64,000 nucleotides of DNA. It comes from Clostridiales bacterium. Lineage in GTDB: Bacteria > Bacillota > Clostridia > Oscillospirales > Oscillospiraceae. Positions within the stretch are counted from its first letter, which is position 1. The number at the start of each line of letters is the position of its first letter. The notes below the pieces were generated by a model. It ran no database searches, was not told the DNA's origin, and worked only from the letters and a program-made list of their open reading frames with translations. The translations under genes and the position numbers were made by a program. Positions 41,095-50,932 of this stretch are shown here, one piece after another. The stretch is from the NCBI GenBank assembly GCA_029265975.1, contig JAJUGN010000002.1, forward strand, positions 24,089 through 88,088, in the 5' to 3' direction.

Positions 41095-41123
41095 TTGACA
41101 GAAAAATACGCTTATGCTATTTT
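41095..41123 (+). promoter_or_regulatory. Sigma-A-type promoter of plus-strand B12 riboswitch 1
   Basis: ttgaca - 17 nt - tatttt. Confidence 0.6.
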
Positions 41124-41139
41124 ATACACAAACAGAATA

Positions 41140-41338
41140 GCTTTTGAAGTGTCCCCTTTGGCGCAGGGCCTTTGGGGAAGAATAGGGAATCGGGTGAGAA
41201 TCCCGAACGGAACCGCCGCTGTATGCGTTTTTGGCCGCGCTCGTCGACGAAAGTCGGTCACTGGGAAACTGGGAAGGCAGAGCGCGCGCCGCAGGACGAT
41301 CGTCCTATAAGCGCGAGTCAGAAGACCTGCTTTGAAAC
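41140..41338 (+). promoter_or_regulatory. Cobalamin riboswitch 1 (plus strand)
   Basis: gggaatcgggtgagaatcccgaacggaaccgccgctgta...ggtcactgggaaactgggaaggc...gcgagtcagaagacctgc. Confidence 0.95.
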
Positions 41339-41385
41339 CGCTCCGCCTGCTGGTGCCTTATGGCGGCGCACATCGGATTTGCAGA

Positions 41386-41432
41386 TAAACGGCTGTGATG
41401 ATTTTTTGATTGTCGCATCCGTTTTTTTATTT
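41386..41432 (+). terminator. Expression-platform terminator of riboswitch 1
   Basis: aaacggctgtgatgat-tttttg-attgtcgcatccgttttttt. Confidence 0.65.
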
Positions 41433-41551
41433 TGATTCCTTTCTCATCCCTTTCTCAGGTGCGAACCGGACGCGGTTTGGTCACCCGTCCGGTTCGACGC
41501 CAAATTTAGGCGCCGCCTCTTTTTATTACCGTGGTGACGAGGAAAATGCTT

Positions 41552-42304
41552 ATGGAAGAAAACTTATTTTTTTACGGCAGAAAGGTTTTGCCTTTTTCAA
41601 ACCCCAGTTCAGGCGAAGGCGCGCCGGAAATAGACATCGGCGCGCTCAGGGAGCTTAAGAGCGCGAAGCTGCTCGTCCCCTGCAAGGCGAAGACGAAAGA
41701 ATATGGCACGCGCTATTCGATGTACGGCATCCATATGAAAAACGGAGCGCTTTTTCTTCCGGCGTTTACCTGCCCCGAAGAATTGGAAAAATGGCCCTAC
41801 GAAAAGGACGGGGCGGCCGTTTTTTCCTATGAGGACATCAAGAACAGGGCCATTGACGACTGCCGCGGCTTTTCAGGTATAATCATCAACCCTTTCAGCG
41901 ACTTTCTGATACTCGACATGGATGTGATAAAGCGCATAGACGAAATGCTGGACGGGATTTATATAGAAAGAGTCGAGCACAGCCGATACCTTCAATTATA
42001 TAAACCCGGGCACGGCTATTCGGGGCTTGCCGAGGAAATGAAGCTGTTCTTTGAAAAACACGAGGAGGTTTACAGGGCATATCTTCTGACGGCGAGGGAG
42101 CCGTGGGAAAAGGAGCGCCACTGGCTGCTTCTGATTGACTTTGAGGGGGAGCGGGTGCGTCTGTTTCCCGAGGCGGCCAGGGCGCTTGAACCGCATATCA
42201 GACCGGGGGACCATTTTGAAATAATGAAAGCCGACCGGGAGCTTCTTCGGCTAGCCGCGGAAAAATGCCCCCCGATTTACTCCAGGCTGAAAGCGGAAAA
42301 ATAG
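41552..42304 (+). CDS. SseB-like protein
   Basis: MEENLFFYGRKVLPFSNPSS...KTKEYGTRYSMYGIHMKNGALFLPAFTCPEELEKW...AVFSYEDIKNRAIDD...GIIINPFSDFLIL. Confidence 0.65.
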   Translation: MEENLFFYGRKVLPFSNPSSGEGAPEIDIGALRELKSAKLLVPCKAKTKEYGTRYSMYGIHMKNGALFLPAFTCPEELEKWPYEKDGAAVFSYEDIKNRAIDDCRGFSGIIINPFSDFLILDMDVIKRIDEMLDGIYIERVEHSRYLQLYKPGHGYSGLAEEMKLFFEKHEEVYRAYLLTAREPWEKERHWLLLIDFEGERVRLFPEAARALEPHIRPGDHFEIMKADRELLRLAAEKCPPIYSRLKAEK

Positions 42305-42486
42305 CTGCAAACCAAAACTTAAAAATCAGGAATCGTTTTTTTGCCGATAACCGACCGAACAACGGAGGTTTGGCGGAACGGGGTAAATCCCTTGTCCGCC
42401 GAGCCTCCGTTTGATTATCGCCCCCTAACCTGCGCTTTTGCACTGTGACATTTGCTTCAACAAGGCGGAAAGGAGAGAAATAAGGC

Positions 42487-42651
42487 ATGACGGAAAAAAG
42501 AGTAGAAGAATCAGACAAAGTGATTTTGTGCGAGCAGGAGAAAGCGCTTATCCTCCTTATCCGTCGAATCAAGGGCGGAAAGCTGCGCATCCTCGTCGAA
42601 AGAGGAAAGCCTGTCCGGGTGGAACTGACGCGTAAAAACATAGAGCTTTGA
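42487..42651 (+). CDS. 54-aa DUF2292/YezD-like small protein (paralog 1; absent from the ORF track)
   Basis: MTEKRVEESDKVILCEQEKALILLIRRIKGGKLRILVERGKPVRVELTRKNIEL, RBS aaaggagag upstream; matches 52700-52864. Confidence 0.8.
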   Translation: MTEKRVEESDKVILCEQEKALILLIRRIKGGKLRILVERGKPVRVELTRKNIEL

Positions 42652-42752
42652 TCACGGGCAAATCCTTCGTGCGGCTTTTCGCCAACTCCGGAGAGGCCGT
42701 GAAGCCGGGCGATTGTTATATAAAATAAAACAATAACAAAGGAGGAAAACAA

Positions 42753-44423
42753 ATGCTAATAACCTCAAAAAAGAAAGGCGCTTCAAAAACGCTGGCATTT
42801 CTGCTCGCGCTTTCTCTGCTTGTGGCGTTTTTCCCCGCGATTGCGTCGGCGGCAACATACGGGGACCTCGAGGTCTCCATACCGTCCGGCGAGAACGTCG
42901 CGCTGAGCTATGTCGGCAACTCGGGCACGACTTATACCTTTAACGTCGTATCCGAGATAACGGGCTATTACCCCTCGGTATTCTCTCTCCGGATCGCTCC
43001 GGACGGCGGACATTCGGTATCGAACATCGACGCCACAAACGGGACCATGGTCACGCTGTACGAAGGCACTTATTACCTTGTAACACTTGCTGAAGGCACC
43101 ACTTCCACGATCACAATCACATCCTCCGGCGGCTATACATACGTTCTCAACTGCAGCCAGGCCGACGGCGGCAGCACAGGCTCCGCGAGCGGGATTTACG
43201 CTTTCCTGCCGGCTCCCGGGCAGTATGTCAACGAAGGGCTGACCTCCGGCGGCTGGGGCAGCATTTACACAACGGGGCAGACGGCGGTGAAGAGCCTTGT
43301 CAACAACAAGGTCTCGACGGGCGTGTCTCTCGGCTTCTTCGGAGGCTATGTCGTGCTCGATTACGGAACCCCCGCAAAGGATGCCAGCGGCAACGTGACA
43401 GGCGGCATCTACAACGACAGCACGAACCCCTACGGCGTAGACTTTATCCTTTACGGCAACGCGTTTTCAGGCAACTCCGAGCCGGGCTGCGTCCAGGTTT
43501 CAAAGGACGGCGTCAACTGGTACGACATCGCGGGCTCGAAGTATTACGACAGCGACACGGTGAAAAATTACTATCTCACCTATACCAACCCCACCCCGGC
43601 GGACGACGGCGACTATTCCTACGGCAGGACCCAGACGACATACACGGGCGGCGTCCCCTATACCGGAAGTTCCTCCGGCACGGTGACCTACAACTCCTAC
43701 CACAATCACAGCTGGTTCCCGCTCTACTGCAACTATTTCACTCCGGTGATCCAGTCCCTGGGCGCGCTTGACAAAACTAGCGTACTTCCGTTTGCCGACT
43801 ACACCCGCGACACGACAAACGGCTCGGCGCTGACGATGAGGGGCGTAATGATAGGCGACGCGACGAACACGCAGACGGGCAACTACACCTTCGGCTACTG
43901 CGACGTCCATGCGAACGGCTCGGCGACCTCCACGGCCTACAATCCCTACACGGCGACAGCCAGCACGACCGGCGGAGACCCCATCGACATTTCCTGGGCG
44001 GTCAACTCAAGCGGCGAGCCGGTGTTTCTTGACAGTATCCGATTCATACGAATCTACACCGGCGCCAGGTATATGAACGGCGCCTTCGGCGAAATGTCCA
44101 CCGAGGTCTGCGGCTCCTACCGCGCGACGGGCACGGGCGGCACATCGGGCACCTTCGCGACAGTTGCCGTCGACGGGAACAGCCCGACAAACACCACCGT
44201 GTCAAGTTCGCAGCGTCTCGCTACGATAAGCGTCAGCGCCGGGACGCATACGATAAACGCCAGCAGCTCGGCGACATGTTTCCTGATAAACGGCGCTGCG
44301 GTATCCACACCTTACAGCACCACGATAACCACCGCTCCCAACAGTACTTACTATATGCAGATTATTACTCAGTCGGGCGACGCACAGCCAAGAATAACGG
44401 TACTTAAAATAGTTTCAACCTAA
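42753..44423 (+). CDS. Secreted cell-surface protein (556 aa)
   Basis: Signal peptide; VSLGFFGGYVVLDYGTP...NPYGVDFILYGNAFSGNSEPGCVQVSKDGVNWYDIAGSKYYD. Confidence 0.85.
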   Translation: MLITSKKKGASKTLAFLLALSLLVAFFPAIASAATYGDLEVSIPSGENVALSYVGNSGTTYTFNVVSEITGYYPSVFSLRIAPDGGHSVSNIDATNGTMVTLYEGTYYLVTLAEGTTSTITITSSGGYTYVLNCSQADGGSTGSASGIYAFLPAPGQYVNEGLTSGGWGSIYTTGQTAVKSLVNNKVSTGVSLGFFGGYVVLDYGTPAKDASGNVTGGIYNDSTNPYGVDFILYGNAFSGNSEPGCVQVSKDGVNWYDIAGSKYYDSDTVKNYYLTYTNPTPADDGDYSYGRTQTTYTGGVPYTGSSSGTVTYNSYHNHSWFPLYCNYFTPVIQSLGALDKTSVLPFADYTRDTTNGSALTMRGVMIGDATNTQTGNYTFGYCDVHANGSATSTAYNPYTATASTTGGDPIDISWAVNSSGEPVFLDSIRFIRIYTGARYMNGAFGEMSTEVCGSYRATGTGGTSGTFATVAVDGNSPTNTTVSSSQRLATISVSAGTHTINASSSATCFLINGAAVSTPYSTTITTAPNSTYYMQIITQSGDAQPRITVLKIVST

Positions 44424-44430
44424 GTTTGCG

Positions 44431-44472
44431 ACCCCACAAGATGCGCGGCTTTTCCCGCGCATCTTGCGGGGT
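44431..44472 (+). terminator. Intrinsic terminator between the two surface-protein genes
   Basis: accccacaagatgcgcgg cttttcc cgcgcatcttgcggggt. Confidence 0.75.
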
Positions 44473-44573
44473 GTTCATAATTAGATTTGATAATTAATCG
44501 ATTCTTTTTTGTAAATGCGGATAATCGGACACTGTTTAAAACGGAAAATCTAATATTGAGAGTGATTGAAATT

Positions 44574-47500
44574 ATGGATATAAAAATCAGACTTAAGCGT
44601 ATTGTTTCGCTTGCGCTATGCCTGCTGATGTTCTTGTCGTATCTGCCGGGAGAGCAGGCGCGGGCGACAAGCGACCTCGTTGTGAAATCAAGCGAAAGCG
44701 CCGCCGATTCCTTGACGATGATTCCCGTGAACGGAACTGCATACGGCGTCCCGGTCTATGAGATTTATGTAAGCGCTTCGACGGAGTCGGTCGCGATAAA
44801 GCCGGCGGACAATCAGTTTTTGAGAACTTATCTTGAGTATTTAAATTCCGGCGGATATATACGCAAGTCCATTCTGCCCGAATGGTCGAAATTTGCCTGG
44901 TGGTATGGCTTTGGAGATTTCAACTCCGAAGCCGACTTGCTTAATTATTTTGGGTATTCCACAAGGGCAGACTTTATATCGGACTGGGGCTATCCGAATG
45001 ATTTTGACTCTTTTTTAAACGATAACCTGGGAGTGAGCTCCGAAGCTAAAATGCCGGATGAACTGCCTTCGAGTCAGTTTAACTTTAAGGTCGTGTCCGG
45101 TTCCTCAGATTATTACATCTATTCTTTGACCCCATCATCCTTTAACAGAACGGATGCAAGCATCTGGAACAGCGCCGCCATGGCCGGGGCGAAGGCGCAG
45201 TATTACGACAGCGCGGCGGAATATGCCTTCGTGTATATATCTCATTACGCTCATCCGAGTTCTATGCTCAAAGAACAGGCGACGTTAGATAAGGTTCTGA
45301 TAATAAAAATAGGCGGCACTCCGCTGAATGCAGGAAACGCCCCGGTAATATTGGGTTTAAGCACAGCATCCGCCTCTACGAGGGCAAACAGCACATATTT
45401 GATTTCGCTCGGCTCTGTATTTTATGATATTGATAACGACCCGCTTACATACACGGTCAGCGTTAACGGAGCGGCGGCGACAGCGGCCAGCGCAAATTAC
45501 AGCTTTACACCGCCGTCTACGGGCTCATACTCGCTGGTTTTCAAAGCCAGCGACGGAACACAGGAGTCCCCCGCCTATACTCTGAATCTGACCGCCGTTG
45601 ACGACAGCGGACTGAAGGCGGCTATCGACGCGGCGCCGGCTTCCGGATATTTCACCTCCGGCGACCGTTTCAACGGGAAAACCACCAGCGTGAACGGCTT
45701 CTGGGCGGACATGCAGTCCAATCTCAATACGGCGAATTCGGTTTACAGCAATTCAGCCTCCACACAGCTTCTGGTGGATAACTCGACGTACGCGCTGAAC
45801 GCCTCAGTGAGCCTTCTGATACCGCTCAGCAGGGTCAACGCCACTGCGCTTTATGAGGCGATAAACTATAAACCGTTTATTTACGGTGAAAACGGAGAAA
45901 AGATATATACCGACGCGAGCTACTATTCGTCGTCGTCATGGAACGCGTATCAGAGCGCGCTGACCGCGTCGGAAAAAATGCTCTCCTCGCTTTACGACTC
46001 GGGCGGAAACCCGACGGAGCTGAATAAGGCCTCTTACCAGGCAAGCGTAAACGACCAGGCCGCGGCCCTTGCGGCGGCCAGGAATTCGCTTGACAGAAGG
46101 GCGGACGAATACACCCTCTGGGACGCGCAGTCGGCCTATGACGGACTCTCGGTGCTGGCAAACAAACTGTTCAAACCCGCAAATATGAACGCCTCAAACT
46201 ATACGGCGCAGAGCTGGGCGGATTTCATCGCCGCGAGGGACGAGGCGCTCGCATGGTGTGCAAGTCACGGCAGACCGACTTTTAACGTCGGAAAGAACGA
46301 GGCAAAGGAATACGTTGCCGTTTATAAAAAATTATGGGACGCCTGCTATAAGGGCTTGAGCCCCTCGGCCGGCTCGATTTCGGTATCCGTGACCGTTAGT
46401 GACGCTTACGCCGCCAAAAAGAACGCATCGCCGGTGGACATTGTCGGAACCCGCACGCTTACGCTGAGCGGGGGTGCCACCATAAAGGACGCCCTTGGTT
46501 TCAGTTGCAGCGCTCTTGAAAGCAGAATAGACAGCAGCAGGATTGCAGACTGCCGCATAGGCGTATACTTAAACGGCGTTTTCCTGCTCAATCCGGCTAC
46601 CGGCGGAATAAGCGCCCCCGAAAGCCTGAATTTTGACGATGTGAAGCTCCACGACGGCGACGAGCTGCTGGTCGTCTATATGGCGGTGCCGACATATTAT
46701 AATCTGAGCGGGTCTCTGAGCTGCTACGGGGTTTCCGAAGTCGGCTCGTATGTGCGCTATCTTGAGGCTTCCCAAAAGGAGCTTTCCGCCGAGGCCGGAA
46801 AGGCCTTCAGCATGACCGTACTTGCGCAGTCGGCTCTGCCGAGCAAGTATTCCGGAGAGAAGAGCGCCGTCTCCGGAGCTTCGGTTTTCGTCAGCGATTG
46901 CTGCCAGACGGAGGCGGCGGCCCGGTCCGCTGCCGCGGTTAAAAACAGCGGAGCCGTTAGCGGCTCTGACGGCGGCTTCACTCTCAAGCTGTATTCGGAA
47001 GGCTGGTACGCGCTGAGCATACTTGAAAAAGGAGACTACGGCGGGATATCCTGCGGAAGCACAGTCATCGTGCATATCACCCCTTCGCTGAACCCGTCGG
47101 CAGTGAAGGCAGAGCTCCAGGCGGAGCTTGACGCGGCCTACGCCGCCTGTGATGAGGATATTTTCAGCGCAGACAGCTGGAAAAGCGTAAAAAGCTATTA
47201 TCAGAACGGCACCAAGGCAATAAGCGAGGCCGCCACGCTCGGCGACGCCTGGAAAGCCAAGAAAACGGCGGTTGAGGGTATAAATGCGCTCAGGGAGGCT
47301 GCCTCCTCCGACAACACAAAGAAAATCTCCTCCTTCCGCACCCTGCTTAACGAGCTGCCGGACAACACTTCGCTCATAGACAAAAGCCTCCAGGGCAAGG
47401 TCGACGCTCTTATAACAGCCTACGGTACGATGAGCGAATACCAGATATCCCAGCTCAGCGGCATTGAGCAGAACAAATACAAGGCAATTTTCGCCGCAAA

Positions 47501-50500
47501 TCAGGCCGGGCTGCCCGAGGCCGTGAATTACACGCTCAAGTTCCAGGTCGAGGCCGATACCGAAGAGGCGACGGCCGCGATCAGATCCATGTACGCCTAT
47601 CTTAGGTCAAATCCGGCCAGCGAGGACAAGCTGACGCAGGAAACCGGCGGCGGCAAGCTCAAACCGCTCGGAGCTTTCAATTCGACGTCCATGACGGAAA
47701 CTGCGTCCACTGCCCTTAAACCTATAGTCCTGACCGCGGACGTTACCTATGCCAGCTACTATCAGATACGGGACGCTCAGGACCATGTGCTTACTGGCGG
47801 CAACTGGCGGATTACTCACGAGGGCTTCTCCTTCTCTCAGATAACCGATTCCGGCTGCAAAAGCGGCAAGGCAAAGGTTTATGTGGGCGGCGTCGCTTAT
47901 GAGATAAAGGAGTACAATATCCAGGGCCTTGACAAAAACGGCGTTAGCTGGAGCCCTCTGACGCATTTCAATAAGACCGACTACCTGGGGCTTAAAAAGG
48001 ACTGCGTCAATCTTACCTTTGACAACGCCGTCATGGGATTCAGCATGCCCTTCAGCAACGTGACCATAACCGCGGTCTGGGGGCCCGTGACAAGCGAAAG
48101 CGATCTGAACGCGGCAAAGGAAGCCTCGGCGGCGTCGCTTACCGCGGTATACTCCTCCTACAGCCAGGCAAATTACACGGAGGAGAACTGGGCGGCTCTT
48201 GCCGCGGCCTATAACAGCGGCATCACAAATATTTCCGGCGCCGCCAGCTTCTACGGCGTCGCTTCGGCCAGAAAGGCCGCAATCGCCGCAATGGCCGCCG
48301 TTCCGACAAAGGAAACGGCAAATGCGCCGACAGATTTCGGAAGAGCCGTAGGCGAGGTCTACATCACCGTCGAGAACACCACCTTTACTGCGCCTGCCAA
48401 CGGCGACACGCCGGGATGGACTGGCACGCTCCTGAGCGGGTGGCACATCCTTTATGAAAAAGATACTATGATGACCTGCGTTCTCAGAGCCCTGGAAGCG
48501 CGGGGCTGCACCTGGACCGGAACCGGCAGCTCGGATAAATACGGCATAACCTATCTCTCCTCGATCACAAAGTCCGGAGGCGGAAGGCTCGGGGAGTTCG
48601 ACGGGTATTCGGGTTCCGGCTGGATGGGGACGCTCAACGACTGGTTCGTAAACGAGGGCTTCCAGCATTTTTCCGTTACAGGCGGCGGGCTTTCAAACGG
48701 CGATGAAATCCGCATAATGTTCACAACGAACCTGGGCGCGGACATCGGGGGCACCTGGGGGAACGCCGACACGTCGCTTGACGCCCTTTCGATAAGCTCC
48801 GGTACGCTCATGCCGGCCTTTAAGAATACAAAGCTGAGCTATGGGCTTATAATATCCGGCCCCTCCCAAAGCCTTAAGGTAACCCCGAGGGCGAAAAACA
48901 AAAACTATCTCGTCAAAACCTTCCTCAACAGATACAATGACGACTCGGCGTACTACAAGCGGACGGAAACCCTTACCGTCAAGCCCGGAGACACTATCTA
49001 TGTGGGCTGCGGAGAGCGGGAATGGCCTTCCATGAACAATCAGGAAACCGAGGCCATCGACTATACCGGAACGAGATACACAATCAAGGTTTACGGCAGC
49101 AGGGCCGATTTCACAAAGGATCTCATCAATTCGCTGCCCGCATCGTCTGGCATGACGCTGTCAAATTATTCGGGCTTCAAAGAAGAAATAACGTACGCAC
49201 GCGAAATTTATGAGAGCCTGACCTCGTCTCAGAAGGGCGAAGTAACGAACCTTGCCGTTTTAACCTCGGCGGAGGAAAGGCTGAAGTTTTACGAGGATAT
49301 CGCCAACGTGAAAAAGCTGCTCGCCGCGCTTCCCAAAGCTTCCGAAATCACCGCCTCGAATATGAGCTCGGTCGCGGCGCAGATTCTTGCCGTAGATTCC
49401 GCGTACAAAGCGCTTTCGGCGGACCAGCGGCTCTACATAACGGTTGCGATAGTCACAAACTATAACAACGCAGTCCAAAGGCTGAACGAGCTGGGGGCTT
49501 TTTCCCCGGGCGCCTCTCCCTCCGCAATCACGGGAAGCGATAAGGCGCCGGAAAGCTCCGGCGGGGCTGTCAAGCTGACTCCAAGCGTCTCGGCGTCCGA
49601 CGGGAAGGCTGCTGTAAGCATGAGCGCCTCGGATATAACCGAAGCAATTGCCAGCGCTAAAAGGGGCGGAAGCGATACCATCGTAATCGCCCCCAAGGTG
49701 AGCGGGACTGCATCGAAGATGAGCGTCGAGCTGCCGAAGACTTCGCTGGGCGCGATAGCCTCGGAGGCGGGGGCGGCGCTGAGAGTGGATACTCCTTTGG
49801 GCAGCGTGAGCATTCCTAACGAGGCGCTGGCCTCGATATCAAATCAGGCGTCAGGAGGAACTGTCTCCGTCAGCATGAGCGAGGTCCCGCCCGCGACTCT
49901 GACTGAGGCGCAAAGGAGCGCCGTCGGAAGCGAAAGGGTATACGACATTTCGATCATGAGCGGAGGCAGCCACATCTCGAGCTTCGGCGACGGCAGCGTA
50001 ACTATCTCTCTGCCTTACACGCTTAAAAACGGTGAAACTAGCGATAACGTCAAGGTCTGGTACCTGGACGGCAAGGGCGAGCTCCGGCAGATGAGCTGCA
50101 CATACGACAAAACGACTGGCCTTGCCACCTTCACAACGACACATCTTTCATACTACGTCGTGGGTTATTCGACGGCATGGACAAATCCGTTTGCAGACGT
50201 CAGCAAAGACGCTTGGTACTTCGACGCGGTGAGGTACGCGTCTCAGAGGAAGCTTATGAGCGGCACATCGTCGACGAGCTTTGAACCCGAGAGCAATATG
50301 ACGCGGGCGATGGTCGTTGCAGTTCTCTACCGCCTGGAGGGGAAGCCGGGCATCAGCGGAACGAACGCTTTTTCCGATGTGGAAAGCGGTCAGTGGTATA
50401 CGGAGGCTGTCGCCTGGGCAAGCGCCAATAAGATTGTCAGTGGCTACGGCGGGGGTATATTCGGCACAAACGACAGCATAACGAGAGAGCAGCTCGCGAC

Positions 50501-50735
50501 CATTCTTTACAACTACGCAAAATACAAGGGCCTCGACGTGACGAAGACGGCCGATCTCAGCGCGTACACGGACGGCAAATGCATAAGCGCCTGGGCGGAC
50601 AGCGCCATAAAATGGGCGGTTGCCGAAGGCCTCATAAAAGGAATGAGCGACAAGACGCTCGAACCCTCCGCCACCGCCACCCGCGCCCAGGTAGCCACCA
50701 TACTGATGCGCTTTGCGGAAAAAACCAGGCTGTAA
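44574..50735 (+). CDS. Very large S-layer-anchored surface protein with FIVAR-like repeats, DUF4430/transcobalamin-like domain(s) and three C-terminal SLH domains
   Basis: Signal peptide MDIKIRLKRIVSLALCLLMFLSYLPGEQARA; GYSGSGWMGTLNDWFVNEGFQHFSVTGGGLSNGDEIRIMFTTNLGADIGG; C-terminal SLH motifs FADVSKDAWYFDAVRYASQRKLMSG... and two more. Confidence 0.9.
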   Translation: MDIKIRLKRIVSLALCLLMFLSYLPGEQARATSDLVVKSSESAADSLTMIPVNGTAYGVPVYEIYVSASTESVAIKPADNQFLRTYLEYLNSGGYIRKSILPEWSKFAWWYGFGDFNSEADLLNYFGYSTRADFISDWGYPNDFDSFLNDNLGVSSEAKMPDELPSSQFNFKVVSGSSDYYIYSLTPSSFNRTDASIWNSAAMAGAKAQYYDSAAEYAFVYISHYAHPSSMLKEQATLDKVLIIKIGGTPLNAGNAPVILGLSTASASTRANSTYLISLGSVFYDIDNDPLTYTVSVNGAAATAASANYSFTPPSTGSYSLVFKASDGTQESPAYTLNLTAVDDSGLKAAIDAAPASGYFTSGDRFNGKTTSVNGFWADMQSNLNTANSVYSNSASTQLLVDNSTYALNASVSLLIPLSRVNATALYEAINYKPFIYGENGEKIYTDASYYSSSSWNAYQSALTASEKMLSSLYDSGGNPTELNKASYQASVNDQAAALAAARNSLDRRADEYTLWDAQSAYDGLSVLANKLFKPANMNASNYTAQSWADFIAARDEALAWCASHGRPTFNVGKNEAKEYVAVYKKLWDACYKGLSPSAGSISVSVTVSDAYAAKKNASPVDIVGTRTLTLSGGATIKDALGFSCSALESRIDSSRIADCRIGVYLNGVFLLNPATGGISAPESLNFDDVKLHDGDELLVVYMAVPTYYNLSGSLSCYGVSEVGSYVRYLEASQKELSAEAGKAFSMTVLAQSALPSKYSGEKSAVSGASVFVSDCCQTEAAARSAAAVKNSGAVSGSDGGFTLKLYSEGWYALSILEKGDYGGISCGSTVIVHITPSLNPSAVKAELQAELDAAYAACDEDIFSADSWKSVKSYYQNGTKAISEAATLGDAWKAKKTAVEGINALREAASSDNTKKISSFRTLLNELPDNTSLIDKSLQGKVDALITAYGTMSEYQISQLSGIEQNKYKAIFAANQAGLPEAVNYTLKFQVEADTEEATAAIRSMYAYLRSNPASEDKLTQETGGGKLKPLGAFNSTSMTETASTALKPIVLTADVTYASYYQIRDAQDHVLTGGNWRITHEGFSFSQITDSGCKSGKAKVYVGGVAYEIKEYNIQGLDKNGVSWSPLTHFNKTDYLGLKKDCVNLTFDNAVMGFSMPFSNVTITAVWGPVTSESDLNAAKEASAASLTAVYSSYSQANYTEENWAALAAAYNSGITNISGAASFYGVASARKAAIAAMAAVPTKETANAPTDFGRAVGEVYITVENTTFTAPANGDTPGWTGTLLSGWHILYEKDTMMTCVLRALEARGCTWTGTGSSDKYGITYLSSITKSGGGRLGEFDGYSGSGWMGTLNDWFVNEGFQHFSVTGGGLSNGDEIRIMFTTNLGADIGGTWGNADTSLDALSISSGTLMPAFKNTKLSYGLIISGPSQSLKVTPRAKNKNYLVKTFLNRYNDDSAYYKRTETLTVKPGDTIYVGCGEREWPSMNNQETEAIDYTGTRYTIKVYGSRADFTKDLINSLPASSGMTLSNYSGFKEEITYAREIYESLTSSQKGEVTNLAVLTSAEERLKFYEDIANVKKLLAALPKASEITASNMSSVAAQILAVDSAYKALSADQRLYITVAIVTNYNNAVQRLNELGAFSPGASPSAITGSDKAPESSGGAVKLTPSVSASDGKAAVSMSASDITEAIASAKRGGSDTIVIAPKVSGTASKMSVELPKTSLGAIASEAGAALRVDTPLGSVSIPNEALASISNQASGGTVSVSMSEVPPATLTEAQRSAVGSERVYDISIMSGGSHISSFGDGSVTISLPYTLKNGETSDNVKVWYLDGKGELRQMSCTYDKTTGLATFTTTHLSYYVVGYSTAWTNPFADVSKDAWYFDAVRYASQRKLMSGTSSTSFEPESNMTRAMVVAVLYRLEGKPGISGTNAFSDVESGQWYTEAVAWASANKIVSGYGGGIFGTNDSITREQLATILYNYAKYKGLDVTKTADLSAYTDGKCISAWADSAIKWAVAEGLIKGMSDKTLEPSATATRAQVATILMRFAEKTRL

Positions 50736-50932
50736 TACGCCGGCTTCGATTCTCTTGCCCGAGCGGAGCGTTGACAACCTGTTCCGACTATGCTAGCTTA
50801 AAGAAAAACACTGTTTTGAAGCATAATTTAAGCACTCGCAATCGGATCCGGGCAAGGGAAATAAGGCTGCGGCGGCCTCAATTGCCGCCGCAGCCGCCGT
50901 AACTCTTTCAATTATCGGAGATCGCTGAAATC

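Noticed and set aside
42363-42412. Hairpin aacggaggtttggcgga...tccgccgagcctccgttt as another riboswitch
   Set aside because: No B12 box or other known aptamer core; reads as an ordinary terminator-like stem after the SseB gene.
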